Assembly: GCA_014773175.1 (NCBI GenBank)
Contig: VXCM01001547.1
Span: 80,510-144,509 of the forward strand
Length of the DNA: 64,000 nucleotides
Source: Lucifuga dentata
Lineage: Eukaryota > Chordata > Actinopteri > Ophidiiformes > Bythitidae
Direction: 5' to 3'
The translations under genes were made by a program, and so were the position numbers. This document shows positions 49,021-60,731 of the stretch, piece by piece. The notes under the pieces are model-generated. The model was given only the letters and a program-made list of their open reading frames with translations. It did not search any database and was not told the origin of the DNA. Every line of letters begins with the position of its first letter. Position 1 is the first letter of the stretch.

Positions 49021-50529
49021 GCATCATTGGCATTTTCAGGTGATTCACTAACCTTAAAATTCACTGTTTTGCCTGCTTGACATGCATTATCTTCCATGCA
49101 GCTCCATTTTCAACTGTTAAATAAGTTAAATAAGTTGCTTCGACAAAAAAATGTAATAGGCATCATGTTCACCGTGATGGATTACTTCTCTCAAGCACAT
49201 TTCAGGTCTCTACAAGTTAATTTTAATAGCTTGTTGGAAAGAAATGAAACCAATGGCAGTCTTAAAGGTTGGAAAAGCAATTCAATTCTAATATTTACCA
49301 CTCCATTTAGGAAATAGTTGTCAGTAATAAAGCACGTATGTGGATTGTATAAATTGGACTGAAACATGCAAACCCATTGGTTTGGTCCTTTAAGGCAAAG
49401 CTAGCAACTCCTCAAATAAAATTGTAGAAAGTGCATACAAGTGATTTCTTCAAGACTAAAGTGCAGTTTTTCTCATCCTCTTTAAAGATATACCAGTTGA
49501 TTTTCCACTCGACATAACTACTGCATATATGGAAGCTTGAAATTTACGAAAACACACAATATAACTAGAGAAAATCCAAGGAGGAATTGAAGGTCACATC
49601 ACACACACACGCATATAGTACATGCACACACGCACACATATACAGTATGCATTAACAATAAATGTGAACACAAGAAAATCTACTTGCAGTACCAATTTGA
49701 TCAATTAGAAATTTGCTGATATTCAGCAGTTATTTTTATTCTGAAAACAGTGAAAAAGAACACAAAAAACTGGTTATTCAGATGCACATTCCCTCTTTGT
49801 TTCCATGGCGGTCACAAGCATCTCAAGAGACAAGTTTAATCAGGACACCAGCAAAGACCAGCTAGAAACTCAAAGAAAACCCTGACGATTTTAGCCTATG
49901 TCAGCATGATCAACGGAGGGTGAGGTGAGTGAGGGAAAGGAGAGGAAGAGAGAGAGAGAGAGAGATGGTAAAGGAATGCATTAAAACTGCACTCAGAGCC
50001 TTTCAGCCATAAATCTTATGACTCTTTCCTTATATCAAGTCACTGCAGAGTGGTTGCATGGGACTTTACCCCTTGATCCCCATCAACATGTCTCATATAC
50101 CTGTAGGTGCAGTGTGTGTGTGTATGTGTCTGTGTGCATGCAGGTAAATACAGCATGCATGTGTACTGGTGTGTGTTTATCTGTCTTAGATGGGCTTGCA
50201 AGGGCCAGCTGCTAAGGGGATGCAGATTGTCCCCCCAACACAGGGCAGGGACCATTGAGTCACCTCCTGCAGTTGATCAAGGATAACAGAGGCAGGGAGC
50301 TCGCTAACTGGACAGATTTACTGTGTAAGGACTTTACACCACAGCATGTGCACAGTTAATGCAATTGTATTTGTTTCTAGGCTAATGTATATACACACAC
50401 CAATGCTCTCCATCTACTGCCCTCACTTTAACTGTATCCTTGTCTTTTAACACACGCTCACATGCACGCGCACACACGTTCATGCTCACTGTCTCAGTCT
50501 GGACCTGAGAATATGGACATTTTTCATTG
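49021..50529. other. Unique DNA with AC and GA tracts, no gene
   Basis: AC-rich stretches occur at 49600-49650 and 50119-50136, and a GA tract at 49949-49965. The part up to 49,320 may be further hAT remnant but could not be matched. Confidence 0.4.
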
Positions 50530-50931
50530 TCAGGAAGTTGCTTGAGGAAAAACACCAGTGGTAAGGTCTGCTGATTTCAGCAGGATAGGGATATGAACAA
50601 CGTACCTGCATGGCATTGTTAGTGGGAAAGCCTCTTCACTGTGCACAATAAAGTCATCCATAAAAATGTAATTATTCTTTTTCTGGGTTGTGGTTGCTGT
50701 CATAATAGCAGCAATGAAAACATCAAAAAGGGAGTGCAGCCCAGACCCTTGTGGCCCTTTTACTAAACAGGGGTAAAGTATGTTGATGCTGTTACTTGTG
50801 CAAATCAAACCTGGGTTAAAAACAAGCTGATTATATTGATGTGAAAGCAGAAACCCAAACTTCTGTCTCAAAATATAAAGCAAATACATGTTTATGGCAG
50901 TGTTAAGACCAGCAACTGTGCTGGGCAGCAC
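50530..50931 (-). pseudogene. L1/Tx1-type LINE ORF2, reverse transcriptase fragment
   Basis: A 133-residue minus-strand frame follows the order of the RT palm of L1-clade LINEs. YLLYILRQKFGF at residues 16-27 fits the W-YLL-L-KFGF block. TSNSINILY (45-53) fits the TNG-IS-YF strand. GPQGSGLHSLFDVFI (59-73) fits RGTRQG-PLSPLLF, and FMDDFIV (90-96) fits YADD-I at a spacing of about 30 residues. The catalytic DD pair is present but the motif is F-M-D-D, and the G-RQG block has lost one residue. Only a small part of ORF2 remains. Its orientation is opposite to the LINE 3' end at 51243. Confidence 0.6.
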
Positions 50932-50933
50932 TT

Positions 50934-50960
50934 AAAAAAAAAAAAAAAAAAAAAAAAAAA
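50934..50960. repeat. Poly-A tract
   Basis: A run of about 27 A lies between the two LINE segments. It may be a separate retroposon tail or an expanded A run. Confidence 0.96.
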
Positions 50961-51224
50961 GTGAAGACAGCATATCTACCAATATCTGATGTTATAACAG
51001 CTGGTGTAATCTCTGTGATCCCACTACCTTGCTGCTACTCAGCGTTGTTCTGGTGCTGCTTTAATAAGCCTGCAATGAAATACTGTATCTGTGCCAAATA
51101 TAAGTTTGAGTTTTATTTTCTTGCTTGCTCATTAGGCTCTCTGTCAAGGTTTGCAGTCATTGTCATTTAGATGTTAATAACACTAAATGAAATTCCCATC
51201 AAAAATTTGTAATACATTCATATG

Positions 51225-51926
51225 TAGAGAAAGATAATTACAGAAGGCACTCTTGCACATCTTTTCTTACAATGCCCTATGGTAGTCAGCTACTGGGAGG
51301 ATGTTTTCAGTTACATGTCTAAGACGTATGAAAAGGTGATTATTTTTGATGAACTGCTGGTTTTGTTTGGATTATCTGAAACGACAAGAATGTCCTCACA
51401 TACTGAACTGCAAGCATGGTCTTTTGCTATGTCTGTGGCAAAGAGTCATTTTAAAGGAATAGAAATCTCCTTTTTCACCAGTTTTTAAACAATGGCTAAT
51501 ATGGTTTCTTTTTTACACCTATAAAGGATATGTTATATAAAGACAGGTTCCATGACACAGTTTAATAAGATTTGGGGTCTGTTTTTGAGTAGTCTCAAGG
51601 AGTAAAAAGTTACTTTCTGAATTGAACTATATATAATCAGACTTTAAATTTTGTTTACTTTTGATACTGTACCTGTTATTGATGTATAGGCACAACTATG
51701 AATGGTCTGGCTGGTATTGTACTGTGTGTGGAGAAGTGTGGGGGTCAGGTTTTGCTGTTGGGTTGTTGTTCCTTTTTTTAGGGGTCCAAGCGCAAAGTGC
51801 TGGATCCCCTGTTGTTTTTGTATGGTTTATTTTATTTTTATTTTTTCCTTACTGTCTTTGTTAAGTGTTTTGGTTGTTTGGTTTATTGAAAATTTATAAA
51901 CAAAAAATAAAAAAAAAAATAATAAG
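51225..51926 (+). mobile_element. 3' end of an L1/Tx1-clade LINE
   Basis: The element consists of the ORF2 C terminus (51243-51605), a non-coding 3' part (51606-51887) with TTGTT-rich sequence, and an A-rich tail AAATTTATAAACAAAAAATA ending near 51926. The 5' side is missing on this strand. An RT fragment of the same clade lies just upstream in the opposite orientation. Confidence 0.75.
51243..51605 (+). pseudogene. L1/Tx1 LINE ORF2 C-terminal fragment with an in-frame stop
   Basis: The frame begins EGTLAHLFLQCPMVVSYWED and fits the L1/Tx1 pattern GTL-HMFW-CP-V-FW--VF, the Cys/His-rich region near the end of ORF2. A TAA at 51486-51488 interrupts the frame. The same frame continues QWLIWFLFYTYKGYVYIKTG and then NKIWGLFLSSL, matching the usual QWL-D-L-YLKLEKIRY and FYKIW-PFL-YL ending. 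The natural stop is 51603-51605. It is a relic of about 120 codons. Confidence 0.8.
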
Positions 51927-52299
51927 AATGGTTTAACTATTCAAGTCAATGTGTCCCTCTGGATATAACTTTAAACCTATTTTTCATTCTACAAGAAACT
52001 GACATAATTTAAGCATAATGTAATGCAAAACTTACAGAAGTAAGAGATATATCTCCTCAGTTTGATCGTTCCAAGTTAGCTATATGAGCAATATGTAAAG
52101 GACCATACTAGTAATTCTGCATGTTTGAGCCCAATATATACAACCCATTATATCACGTTGTCGCTGACAATCATAACGTCTAACACACAGAAACATGCAT
52201 ATGTGACATAAAAACACAAACATATTTTCTAATGTCTACAGAAAAAAAGAATAAACTCTGCTTTTGATTATGATTCTATGATGCATGTTTTTTTTATAC

Positions 52300-52700
52300 C
52301 TACAAAGCAGCAACAAGAATGCTACAGCCGCAGAGCAGCAATTACACTATCACACCAAAATGCAGAGCAGAAGCTGGTCTCATAACAGGCAAACACCCAC
52401 ACATGAGTGGCAGTGGGCCTTCCAACTTCCACAGAGCAGCAATACAAAGCATATGCAGCATAAGTAAAAATCTTCTTACCTTTGTTGTTTTCTGAGAGGA
52501 TTTCCAACTGTATTTCCTGGTTTCATCAGCATATAGTGTGTGCAAAGCATGGCATATTGTGCAAAAAACACGCTAACTGGCATCATACCAGCAGCCACAT
52601 TGTTAACATGCTAACACCCATGAACAGCTGTTGGACTGCCAACCCGCCAGCATTTATAAAGCAGGAGATAATCCCAATTTTGAGCTGATATCACCAGAAT

Positions 52701-52735
<35 letters not shown>

Positions 52736-53400
52736 TAGCATAGTGTAGTGCAGCAAACACAGCTAGCAGAGGTCACACACAGCAGTATCCACACTGCTAA
52801 CTTGCCAACATTCACAATACTGTCATCCGCTGAGCAGGAAAACACATGCAATATAAATGTAAAGAATGCTTCTTTTAGCTCCCGGAATGCATAGGTGTGG
52901 GTGCAAGCTTACAACCTCATTCACAGCACCATCATACCAACATCCAAACCCAGCAGCAACTAGCCTCCCAACATGCTAATATGCCCACAGCAGAAGTGTT
53001 TCCATATTTTCTGCTGTAGCTCATGGTTTCATCAGAATGTAGCATGTAGCCAACAGCAACAACTTGCTAACAGGCTTAGATCCATGCTAACTTGTGATGT
53101 AAAACAGTCTGAAATAAGTGTCTATGCCTTATAACACTCAGCAACACCAACGCATACCATAATTTCAATGTCAAACTAACAAGAGGCTCAATTGAAAGCA
53201 ACAAGTTCTGAGATCAACTTTGGGCATCGTCCCAACTGAGCAACTAGCAGCTTGCTAACATTTTAACATGCAAACAGCAGTAACATAAACACAGCATAAA
53301 GTAAAACTACCTCCTGATGTCCCAGTTGTGAGTGAAAAGAGGAACATGAGTTTCTCAGATGTATTTATACTTTCTGGTTACACCATGATTAATTGAGGGT
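52300..53400. repeat. Degenerate tandem repeat, about 0.4 kb unit
   Basis: Related blocks recur in the same order. The junction CAGCATAAGTAAAAATCTTC (about 52457), CAATATAAATGTAAAGAATGC (about 52849) and CAGCATAAAGTAAAACTACC (about 53292) are spaced about 390-440 bases apart. GGTTTCATCAGCATATAGTG (52520) matches GGTTTCATCAGAATGTAGC (53026). Repeated GCTAACATGCTAAC and CAGCAACA motifs fill the units. Divergence is high, so the copy number (about 2.5) is approximate. Confidence 0.5.
52703..52733. repeat. (GT)n microsatellite
   Basis: About fifteen GT units have expanded inside the degenerate tandem repeat. Confidence 0.97.
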
Positions 53401-54930
53401 GAGACATCTAGTTTTGATAAAATTTTTCCTCCTAAAGATGACAGTCCTATTGATGATCAGCACAATAACTGATTATTCATATATATGATGGCAAAATTGT
53501 AAATATATGTATTTGACCAAATTGTCTGGTTGTCCTTGCATACATTGTGCTCCCCTGCTGTTGGTTTAGTCCACACATTTAGTCACATGACATATAGGCC
53601 AGCTATATGAGGGCCTGAGAATGAAAGACTGCTTGAGAAGCAGCAGAAAGCACTAAGTTATAGATGTTTGACATCAATGTGAGAACAAAACATACATGAT
53701 CACTGCAGATGACCTACAACAGACTGCTAGAATTAGAGTTCATTTTACTATCATTTACAATAAAAGTATATACAAACTACCCATGGTAATTAGTTTTTTA
53801 TTTGCACTTAATTGAAACTCTTTCAAAGTGAAACTGAATCTGTTCACTTTTTATGCAAAAAAAAAAAAAAAAAAAATTATACTAGAGCTTTTTCAATTTT
53901 TCATTTGTTAAAACCAAGCAAATGGGGTTTTAGACATGTATATGGACAAGGCCTCAAGCCTTTATCTACATATATGTGTACTCTACATGCAGTACATTTA
54001 ACTGTAACTGCAAGTTTTAGTTTCTTTAGACGCTAAGTTAGATGTCATGTAGAACTACCATGATGAAATCAGCACAAGGCCACATCACTTTCTTACACCC
54101 ACAGTGCCCCAGAATGGCACCAGTGATAGGCACTTTGACATTAAAAGCTTGCTAGATTGGCAGAGTTTATATCAATATTGAAAGTATGATATATGTGGGA
54201 TGGTATGGCTTGATATTCTGATACATTACGGGTCCTTCTGCAATAAGATGGAGTGTTGTACCCCTCAAAGTAACTAAATAATGCCTATATTTACCACATT
54301 TTCTGATTTGCCCTGTGTACCATTTCTATAATGTTTGTTTTGTCATTATCATAGGATGCATGCGTGGATACTATCTCTAAAATTTGTGTTCTTTCCCAGA
54401 GATACATAACTATTCACCTTTCAGGCAAGTATACAGCCACAACCATAATAGAGGCTTATCATTTGGAGGCAATTTCACACCATTCCACCCTTAATTGAAC
54501 AGTCTGTTTGTTACATTCCATTTTCCACTCTCCGCCCTCTCAGCGAGCCTGTGGGACAGGCCTGAGAAATGACACTCTCTGCGTCTCATTGAGCATCCTC
54601 CAGCTCAAACAAAGCTCACAGAGCCGCACACAGGAGCCACGCATGGTTGCCTTGACTCATACTTTACTTTGTCTGTTTGTGAAGGAACGCAGCAGATAAA
54701 GGAGGGACAAGAAGAGGGTCTGGGAGTTTGCAGAGAATGTGTAAAATATGATATTAAGGCTTTTGTGTAGTTTTAAAATGGATACTTGTGATGACAAGAA
54801 ATAGTAAAATATTGGATCAAATGAGGTAGATCCAATCTTTCTCATTTCTTATGTCTCTGTAAAGGTCAGCACGTCTATTTTCACAAGACAGATGCTCAAA
54901 CATCTATCGGTGTAAATAGGAGTGAGATGA
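53401..54930. other. Unique AT-rich DNA, poly-A, no gene
   Basis: A poly-A run lies at 53857-53876. No exon or repeat family was recognised. Confidence 0.45.
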
Positions 54931-54934
54931 TGAG

Positions 54935-55090
54935 TGTGGTCAGTGATCCTTTGTTCGTTAATCCTAATTAAAATGCATCTAACTGGGAGATGGCTGGGTG
55001 TTCATCAGCTTTAGAGGAGAAACACAGGAAGTCACAAAAAATACTTAATTGGGCTGCTGATTGGCCAGTGCTAATTGAAGGCGAGCACGG
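54935..55090. promoter_or_regulatory. Possible conserved non-coding element
   Basis: GTTAATCCTAATTAAAATGC at 54958-54977 combines an OTX/PITX-type TAATCC with a TAATTA homeodomain core. ACTTAATTGGG and GTGCTAATTG follow within 120 bp. The segment is unique and non-coding. The inference rests on motif content only. Confidence 0.28.
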
Positions 55091-55382
55091 AGAGTGAGAG
55101 GAAGAGGTAAAAGCAGTACAGAAGGAGGCAAGAAGGGAAACAGGGCACTGTGGCTGATGGGAACGCTGCAACACTTAAAGTGAGATGTCGTTCCAATTAA
55201 AACCAAAGGATCTCTCTTGCTGTTTGCCTTTCACTTCTCCAGTGTCTCTCTGCTTGTTAATTACTGGTGGGAGTTTTGAAAAATCTTCTGTTGAAATAAA
55301 CTGTCTGCTGTTTTTCTTAAAAAACATAACAGTGTTTGTTTGGTTGGTTCTTTTTTTAAATATGCTTTTGCTGGAACATAAT

Positions 55383-55508
55383 GTACAAATGTTTGTTCTT
55401 TCTCAGTCCCCCTGTGGTTGACGGTGGGACGTGGGAGGTGATGTTGCTNGTACAAATGTTTGTTCTTTCTCAGTCCCCCTGTGGTTGACGGTGGGACGTG
55501 GGAGGTGA

Positions 55509-55515
<7 letters not shown>
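55383..55515. other. Assembly duplication across a single N (66 bp)
   Basis: The 66 bases at 55383-55448 recur exactly at 55450-55515, with N at 55449. The duplicate ends at the start of a TGC repeat, probably why the contigs were not merged. Confidence 0.93.
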
Positions 55516-55546
<31 letters not shown>

Positions 55547-55562
55547 ATGGCGATGACGATGA
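55511..55562. repeat. (TGC)n then (GAT/GGT)n trinucleotide repeats
   Basis: About seven TGC units pass into GATGATGATGGTGATGGCGAT units. No open frame with other support contains them, so a coding polyglutamine or similar tract is not inferred. Confidence 0.93.
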
Positions 55563-56376
55563 GAGGGAGGATGTAAATTTGTGATTACCCTCCCTCCTTG
55601 TTCACAACTGCAACAGGTTGACACTCTGCTCAATTCACGTTTTCCCTTCCTCCCTTCTTTCATGACTGAATATTTCCACTGTAAGCCTAAACAAGAGGAG
55701 AGAAAGAGCCACAAACAAAGCCGCCTGTAAAAATTATTAAAAAAAAATATATATGGCTATCAGCCTAATTAAAGTTTTAATTCGCCATTGTAAACTTTTG
55801 GAGCTTATAGTCACAGCCAAGAAAGATGAAATTTAAAGGCTCTCAGCATCTCCAGATATATAACAAAATTGATCTAAAATCTTCCAAAACATCTGTAGTA
55901 AATCCTGGCTGACCAGCACGAAAGGACAATGCCACTGAAAAAAGAAAAATTTAGTTTGTTTTATTCCTGCCACCTGTTTTGTAACTGAGGTCCATCTGGC
56001 TGTATGTATCTGTACATACTGTAATCTCACTGATAACTTTCCATCTGTTCTCGATCTATGAAATATCCTGGTAAGCTTCAATCCACCAACAGAAACAGAG
56101 CTCTTCCATCCCTAATAATAATCTTGTCAGCCTCTTCACCCTCTATTGTTCCCTTCCTCCTCCAGTCATCCCACCCATGTTTTGCCCTTTACCCCTTCCT
56201 TCTTGACTTCCCCCCTGCTTTCCTCCTTGCTCCTTGTTTTTGTGGCTGTCTGGTATATGATGAAGTGCACATATTGAGAGACTCTGGTTCCCATCTTCAT
56301 TTCCCTTTATCTCCACGTTTGGGGTGTCATTGTTATTAATGCAGGTCCAGCGTCCATGATAGAGAGAGAGAGACTC

Positions 56377-56381
<5 letters not shown>
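55563..56381. other. Unique DNA, nothing recognised
   Basis: Pyrimidine-rich plus strand at 56,130-56,230 explains the Pro/Ser/Leu-rich frame there. No gene is recognised. Confidence 0.45.

Positions 56382-56428
<47 letters not shown>
56382..56428. repeat. (GA)n microsatellite
   Basis: About 23 GA units are visible, preceded by a shorter GA run at 56361-56372. Confidence 0.97.
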
Positions 56429-56430
<2 letters not shown>

Positions 56431-57594
56431 GGCACATAGACTTCCAGCAGCAGTAAATATATAGGAGTAGGAAAGGAGGAAGAGGTGTGCCACAGTGTGA
56501 TTTATTACATGGTTTTCATTAGCCAGCAAACAAAAGGTCAGGGATCATTAAGGTGGGACTTGGCAAATGATGGAAAATGCAAACGGCCCTAAGTATTCTT
56601 AGATACAATTAACCTTTTCCTTCTCTCACTGCTCCTTTCTCATTTTTTCTTTCTCTCATTCATCGCTGCAGGTTTCAATGGTTGACTTCACTGACTTCAG
56701 GTGTCAGCGGTTGCTCTTTCCCGACACTTGTTAGACTGTAATCTTAGAGTTTTTGATTTCTCTCCTCTTCTTTCTCACTTCTCCCATTCTCTTTCTCTCT
56801 CAACAAGTCGGCTTGGCACTGTGAAATGACCTGTCCGTTGGTGTGGAATAGGTTTCTTATTCTAATTTGCAGACAGATTACAATATGTCCATTTTGTCAG
56901 CATAACTAAACCAATTTTTTTCTTTTTTAAGAAAAACTATGATTCAATGTTGCTTTGTACTGCAAGTTTGAATTTCAATGGTCAAATGCTGCAATTGTGT
57001 GAAAATACATATTTAATCCAGCTCAGTGGCATCCAGCTGCACTGACTGTGCCAGAATGCCAAAGTTTGGGAAAAGCACATCTCATTACTCTAAACGTTTA
57101 AGGGTTGTTTTTTTTTTCGTATGTTTTCATTTCATATTAACCTAAGAGTAGTCATTATTGTTTTCCATAACTAATTTTTTTTTTCTACCACTGGGAGCTT
57201 AAAAGATACAACCACTAAACCTTATTAAACAAGGCAGAATAATTGCAGGTGGCTATAACTGCTACAATCCTGAATTAGTTTCTCTTACATAAATATGTGA
57301 TTTTGATGAGTTGCTCAATTCAAACTATTTCAAACAATTTTTTTCCTTCTTTCCTTGTGAGAAAAAAAATGGTTTTGTAAATGTGATTTACTCAGTTTTC
57401 AAATTGCATGAGTGATTGTAGTCTGTAAGATATCTTACATTCAGAAATTATTAACAAACTTTACTGAAAATTAAAATATAAATAGTGATAACAAATACAG
57501 TATTAAAGACTAAAAACACAAATACAACAAAACTTGCTGAAAATTTAATTGAGAAAAATCAGGATGAAGTATACATGAAAACGAATCATGCATA
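56429..57594. other. Unique AT-rich DNA, nothing recognised
   Basis: Pyrimidine-rich stretches (56,610-56,800) are followed by AT-rich sequence. No exon or repeat family is seen. Confidence 0.5.
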
Positions 57595-57661
57595 TTTTTT
57601 TTAATTTATTTATTTTATTTATTTATTTATTTATTTATTTGTTTGTTTGTTTTTGTTTTTT
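57595..57661. repeat. (TTTA)n/(TTTG)n repeat
   Basis: TTTA units pass into GTTT units and T runs, directly visible. Confidence 0.95.
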
Positions 57662-58660
57662 TGTACTGCAATTTTTTTTATCCAAGTCTGACAATATAGC
57701 ATATATGCTGGTCCCTGCTGATATACAGTATTATCCCAGCTCTACTGCTTTGTGAATGTGAACCCGCTGGTGGAGAATTGTATGTCTTTGCTCTAACTTA
57801 ACTTTCAAAGTAATCTACCAAAGTGCAAGGCAATCTACCAAGACCTTGAAATTTGGAATGGAAGATGGAGTCCTCCTCTCTATCCCAATCTCCCTGGAGG
57901 CCAAGTAACAAGTTAACAACCTTGCAATATATCAACTGGAGGAGCCACACGCCTGCACAAACAGGGATGAAACAACCACAGATCAGTGAATGGGCACTGG
58001 GAAGGAGGGCGTCAACTGGCTGTACTCAGAGATGATAATTCAGTTTTAGTGTTTGATATGAGGATCCAGGTGTGAAATAGTTTATTACTGATGCACAGAA
58101 TACTGACTACTGAGATTTTATGCTTTCTGTGTTTATGATGTCACATGGGGCAAAAATAAATTTAAAAAATCAAGATTTCAGGATGATCAAAGTTTATTTC
58201 AGGGAATTTTACTGCAATTGGCATTTTATATGGACAAGCCAGTTGGTGAGGACAGTATGGTGTGATACAAAGACATGCCTAGTGGTTTTGGCAAAGCTTT
58301 GGTGGTGATGGCAGCAGGCAAATTGTCCAAGTGGAAGCAAAGACAATTATAGTGAACCAAATGTTGGATTTAGCATTGAGATCATAACTGAAAAGGACTG
58401 TCGCAGAGATGTTATTGTCCTTCTCCTGCATGATATAATCCTTTAAAACTAACATGTAGGAAACATGCTGTGTTAACCTTGCTCCAGATTTGTTTACATG
58501 ACAACAACGACTGGATTATGTGACAAGCCAACCATTTTTATTTTATTTTTTTTTTTTTTACCTGTTTGTGGTTAAGGAAAGTACAATTGCAGTCATTCTT
58601 GTTAAAAAAGAAGTAAAAAAAAAACAAGCTGATTGCCTCACATGTTATTGTAGTTTTGTT

Positions 58661-58661
<1 letters not shown>
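57662..58661. other. Unique DNA, nothing recognised
   Basis: No gene or repeat family was recognised. T and A runs occur at 58545-58559 and 58616-58624. Confidence 0.5.
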
Positions 58662-58699
<38 letters not shown>

Positions 58700-58765
58700 G
58701 TAATAGTAATAATTTATATAATGCTTTTTGAGATACCCAAAGTCACTTNAAAAAAAAAAAAAAAA
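58662..58765 (-). mobile_element. (AAT)n tail and 3' end of a LINE/SINE, with an N
   Basis: On the minus strand, AAGTGACTTTGGGTATCTC and AAAAAGCATTATATAAATTA lead into a (TTA)n tail at 58662-58712. This matches the common fish retroposon ending with a GCGCTTTGGGT- -AAGCGCTATATAAAT pattern. The N at 58749 lies in a following A run, so the body on that side may be incomplete. Confidence 0.55.
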
Positions 58766-60512
58766 AGACAAAACAATACAATAGCTAGGCTGAGAAAAAC
58801 TGGGAAAAAATAAATAAGTAGGAAGGGGGTATCAGTGGGGAAAAGTGAGACTAAACTTTAATGCAGTTTATAGTTTGTTTCAATCATTAGAACAACTCAA
58901 ACTAGGGTGACTAGGAAACTTAAACAATGTTAAAGCTAGATATCTCAGAAGTTTAAAAACCTGAATGGGAAGTGAACCAGTGTCCATTCATCATCCCAGC
59001 CTCAGTGGCCTTCATTTCTGTTTATATACCTCTTCATTCTCCTATTTTTTTTTTTTTTTTTTTTTAATCTCAGACCACATATTTACACCTTAGCACACTA
59101 CACATGCGGAAACAATGTATTATTCCTACAAGTTAAGATGGCATGTTAGAGATGACACTGTTTCTTGTGTGCAGGAAATATTCACTAAAGTTTCAGTTAA
59201 TCAGACTCTTTAAAGTCCATTCCAAGTGTGCCATGCATTCCCAAAAAATAAGGAGCATTATTCAATGTTATGAAAACACTAGTGGTATCCTGGATCTAAT
59301 CAGTAATAATAAACAATTTGTAAAAGTTATAATATCCCTGACAACATTTAGTGTTATTGTGGCTAATTAGTGATTCTGATGGAAACTATCACTTAGTGAT
59401 TGCTCTCTGGAGGATTATGAATTGTTGATGAAGCTCACAAGCTACAACATACAGTACAAATAATTAAACCAGGATACGTGTGATTCACATTGCCAAGTTG
59501 ATGGTCAGCAACAAAACAGATGATATTGCAGACTTTGTTTCAATGTTTGGAAGCCAAATCAGGAATTTATATGCTTATCAGCATATTCACACGATATGTT
59601 GTAATTAGGCCCAAAGGATTTGGTTCATTTAATAAAGCAAACTGAGTTTCACACTAAAACCACATTTTCCGGAAAAAAAACCTCACTTGTCTTCAGATAT
59701 AGATGTACAAGGTAATAAACACAAGCAGCTAAAAAAAAACAAAGGCATTAATTACAAATGTGCTTCCTAGATGATACAGGTGACATTTTAAAAGGGCTAA
59801 ATTTGTAAATATCTGAAATTGGGCTTTGATAATTATATAACCTTATAAAAATAAAAGAAACAAGAAATGCTAAATATATCGGGTAGCCAACTATTAAATT
59901 GTCATTATGCATAAAAAAGCTGTAATTATATCTTGAAATTCTTAGGAAGAACTGCAAGTAGCATATTGGTTTCGCTCTCAACTAAGACCCAACACCCACA
60001 AACCCCAATCTGCTGAACTCCATACTGCAGAAAGCCTGCAGGTTTGCAGGGTTATTGATGGTTTTAAATGTCCTGCTGTGAGGCTCTTTTCTATAAGCAG
60101 ATGCTGAGGCAACTGCTAACTGGCCACTTAGATGAACATTTGTGCTAGGCAGCCTCTAAAGCACCACGCCGATATCATAACACCACCTGTTCTCTCTAGA
60201 TCCCAAAGAAGCAAAGTGAGTCTCTCATCCTTTCACCTCCCAGACTATCTCTCTCTCTCTCTCTCCTTTCTCTAACCTTTTCAACTCCATGATTCACTCA
60301 CTGTGGTTTATTTCCCAGTGTTCTTCTGTCTGTCTCCTATTCTGTCTCTGACTCGCACTCTTTTAAGTCTTCATCAGCAAACAAATAATTATGATGTCTG
60401 AAGGAGAAGGGAAAATGACATCACCTCTCTTCTGCAGGGGGCAAATGACAGTTTGTGGTTAGCCCTGAATATCAGACTCCACCATGATGTTCAGAAAAAG
60501 ACAAAGAGGACC

Positions 60513-60513
<1 letters not shown>
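58766..60513. other. Unique DNA; possible regulatory patch near 60.4 kb
   Basis: A T run lies at 59045-59066 and a CT tract at 60248-60265. The stretch at 60,370-60,480 contains GCAAACAAATAATTATGATG (forkhead-like AAACAAA with TAATTA) and is less AT-biased. No gene is recognised. Confidence 0.4.

Positions 60514-60565
<52 letters not shown>
60514..60565. repeat. (GT)26 microsatellite
   Basis: An uninterrupted GT tract of about 52 bases is visible. Confidence 0.98.
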
Positions 60566-60566
<1 letters not shown>

Positions 60567-60683
60567 CATGGTGGTGAAATGTCTTTACAGCATATTGTAG
60601 GGGAGTATCCCCACTGGTTTAGCTCCATGTGAGCTTTAAATTATGAAAGCATTAGAATAGAATATAGAATTTTATAATAGAAA

Positions 60684-60731
60684 TGATGATAATAATAATA
60701 ATGATAATAATAATAATAATAATAATAATAA
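60684..60731. repeat. (AAT)n trinucleotide repeat
   Basis: About fifteen AAT units occur with one GAT interruption. The Ile-rich frame on the minus strand is an artefact of this. Confidence 0.97.
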
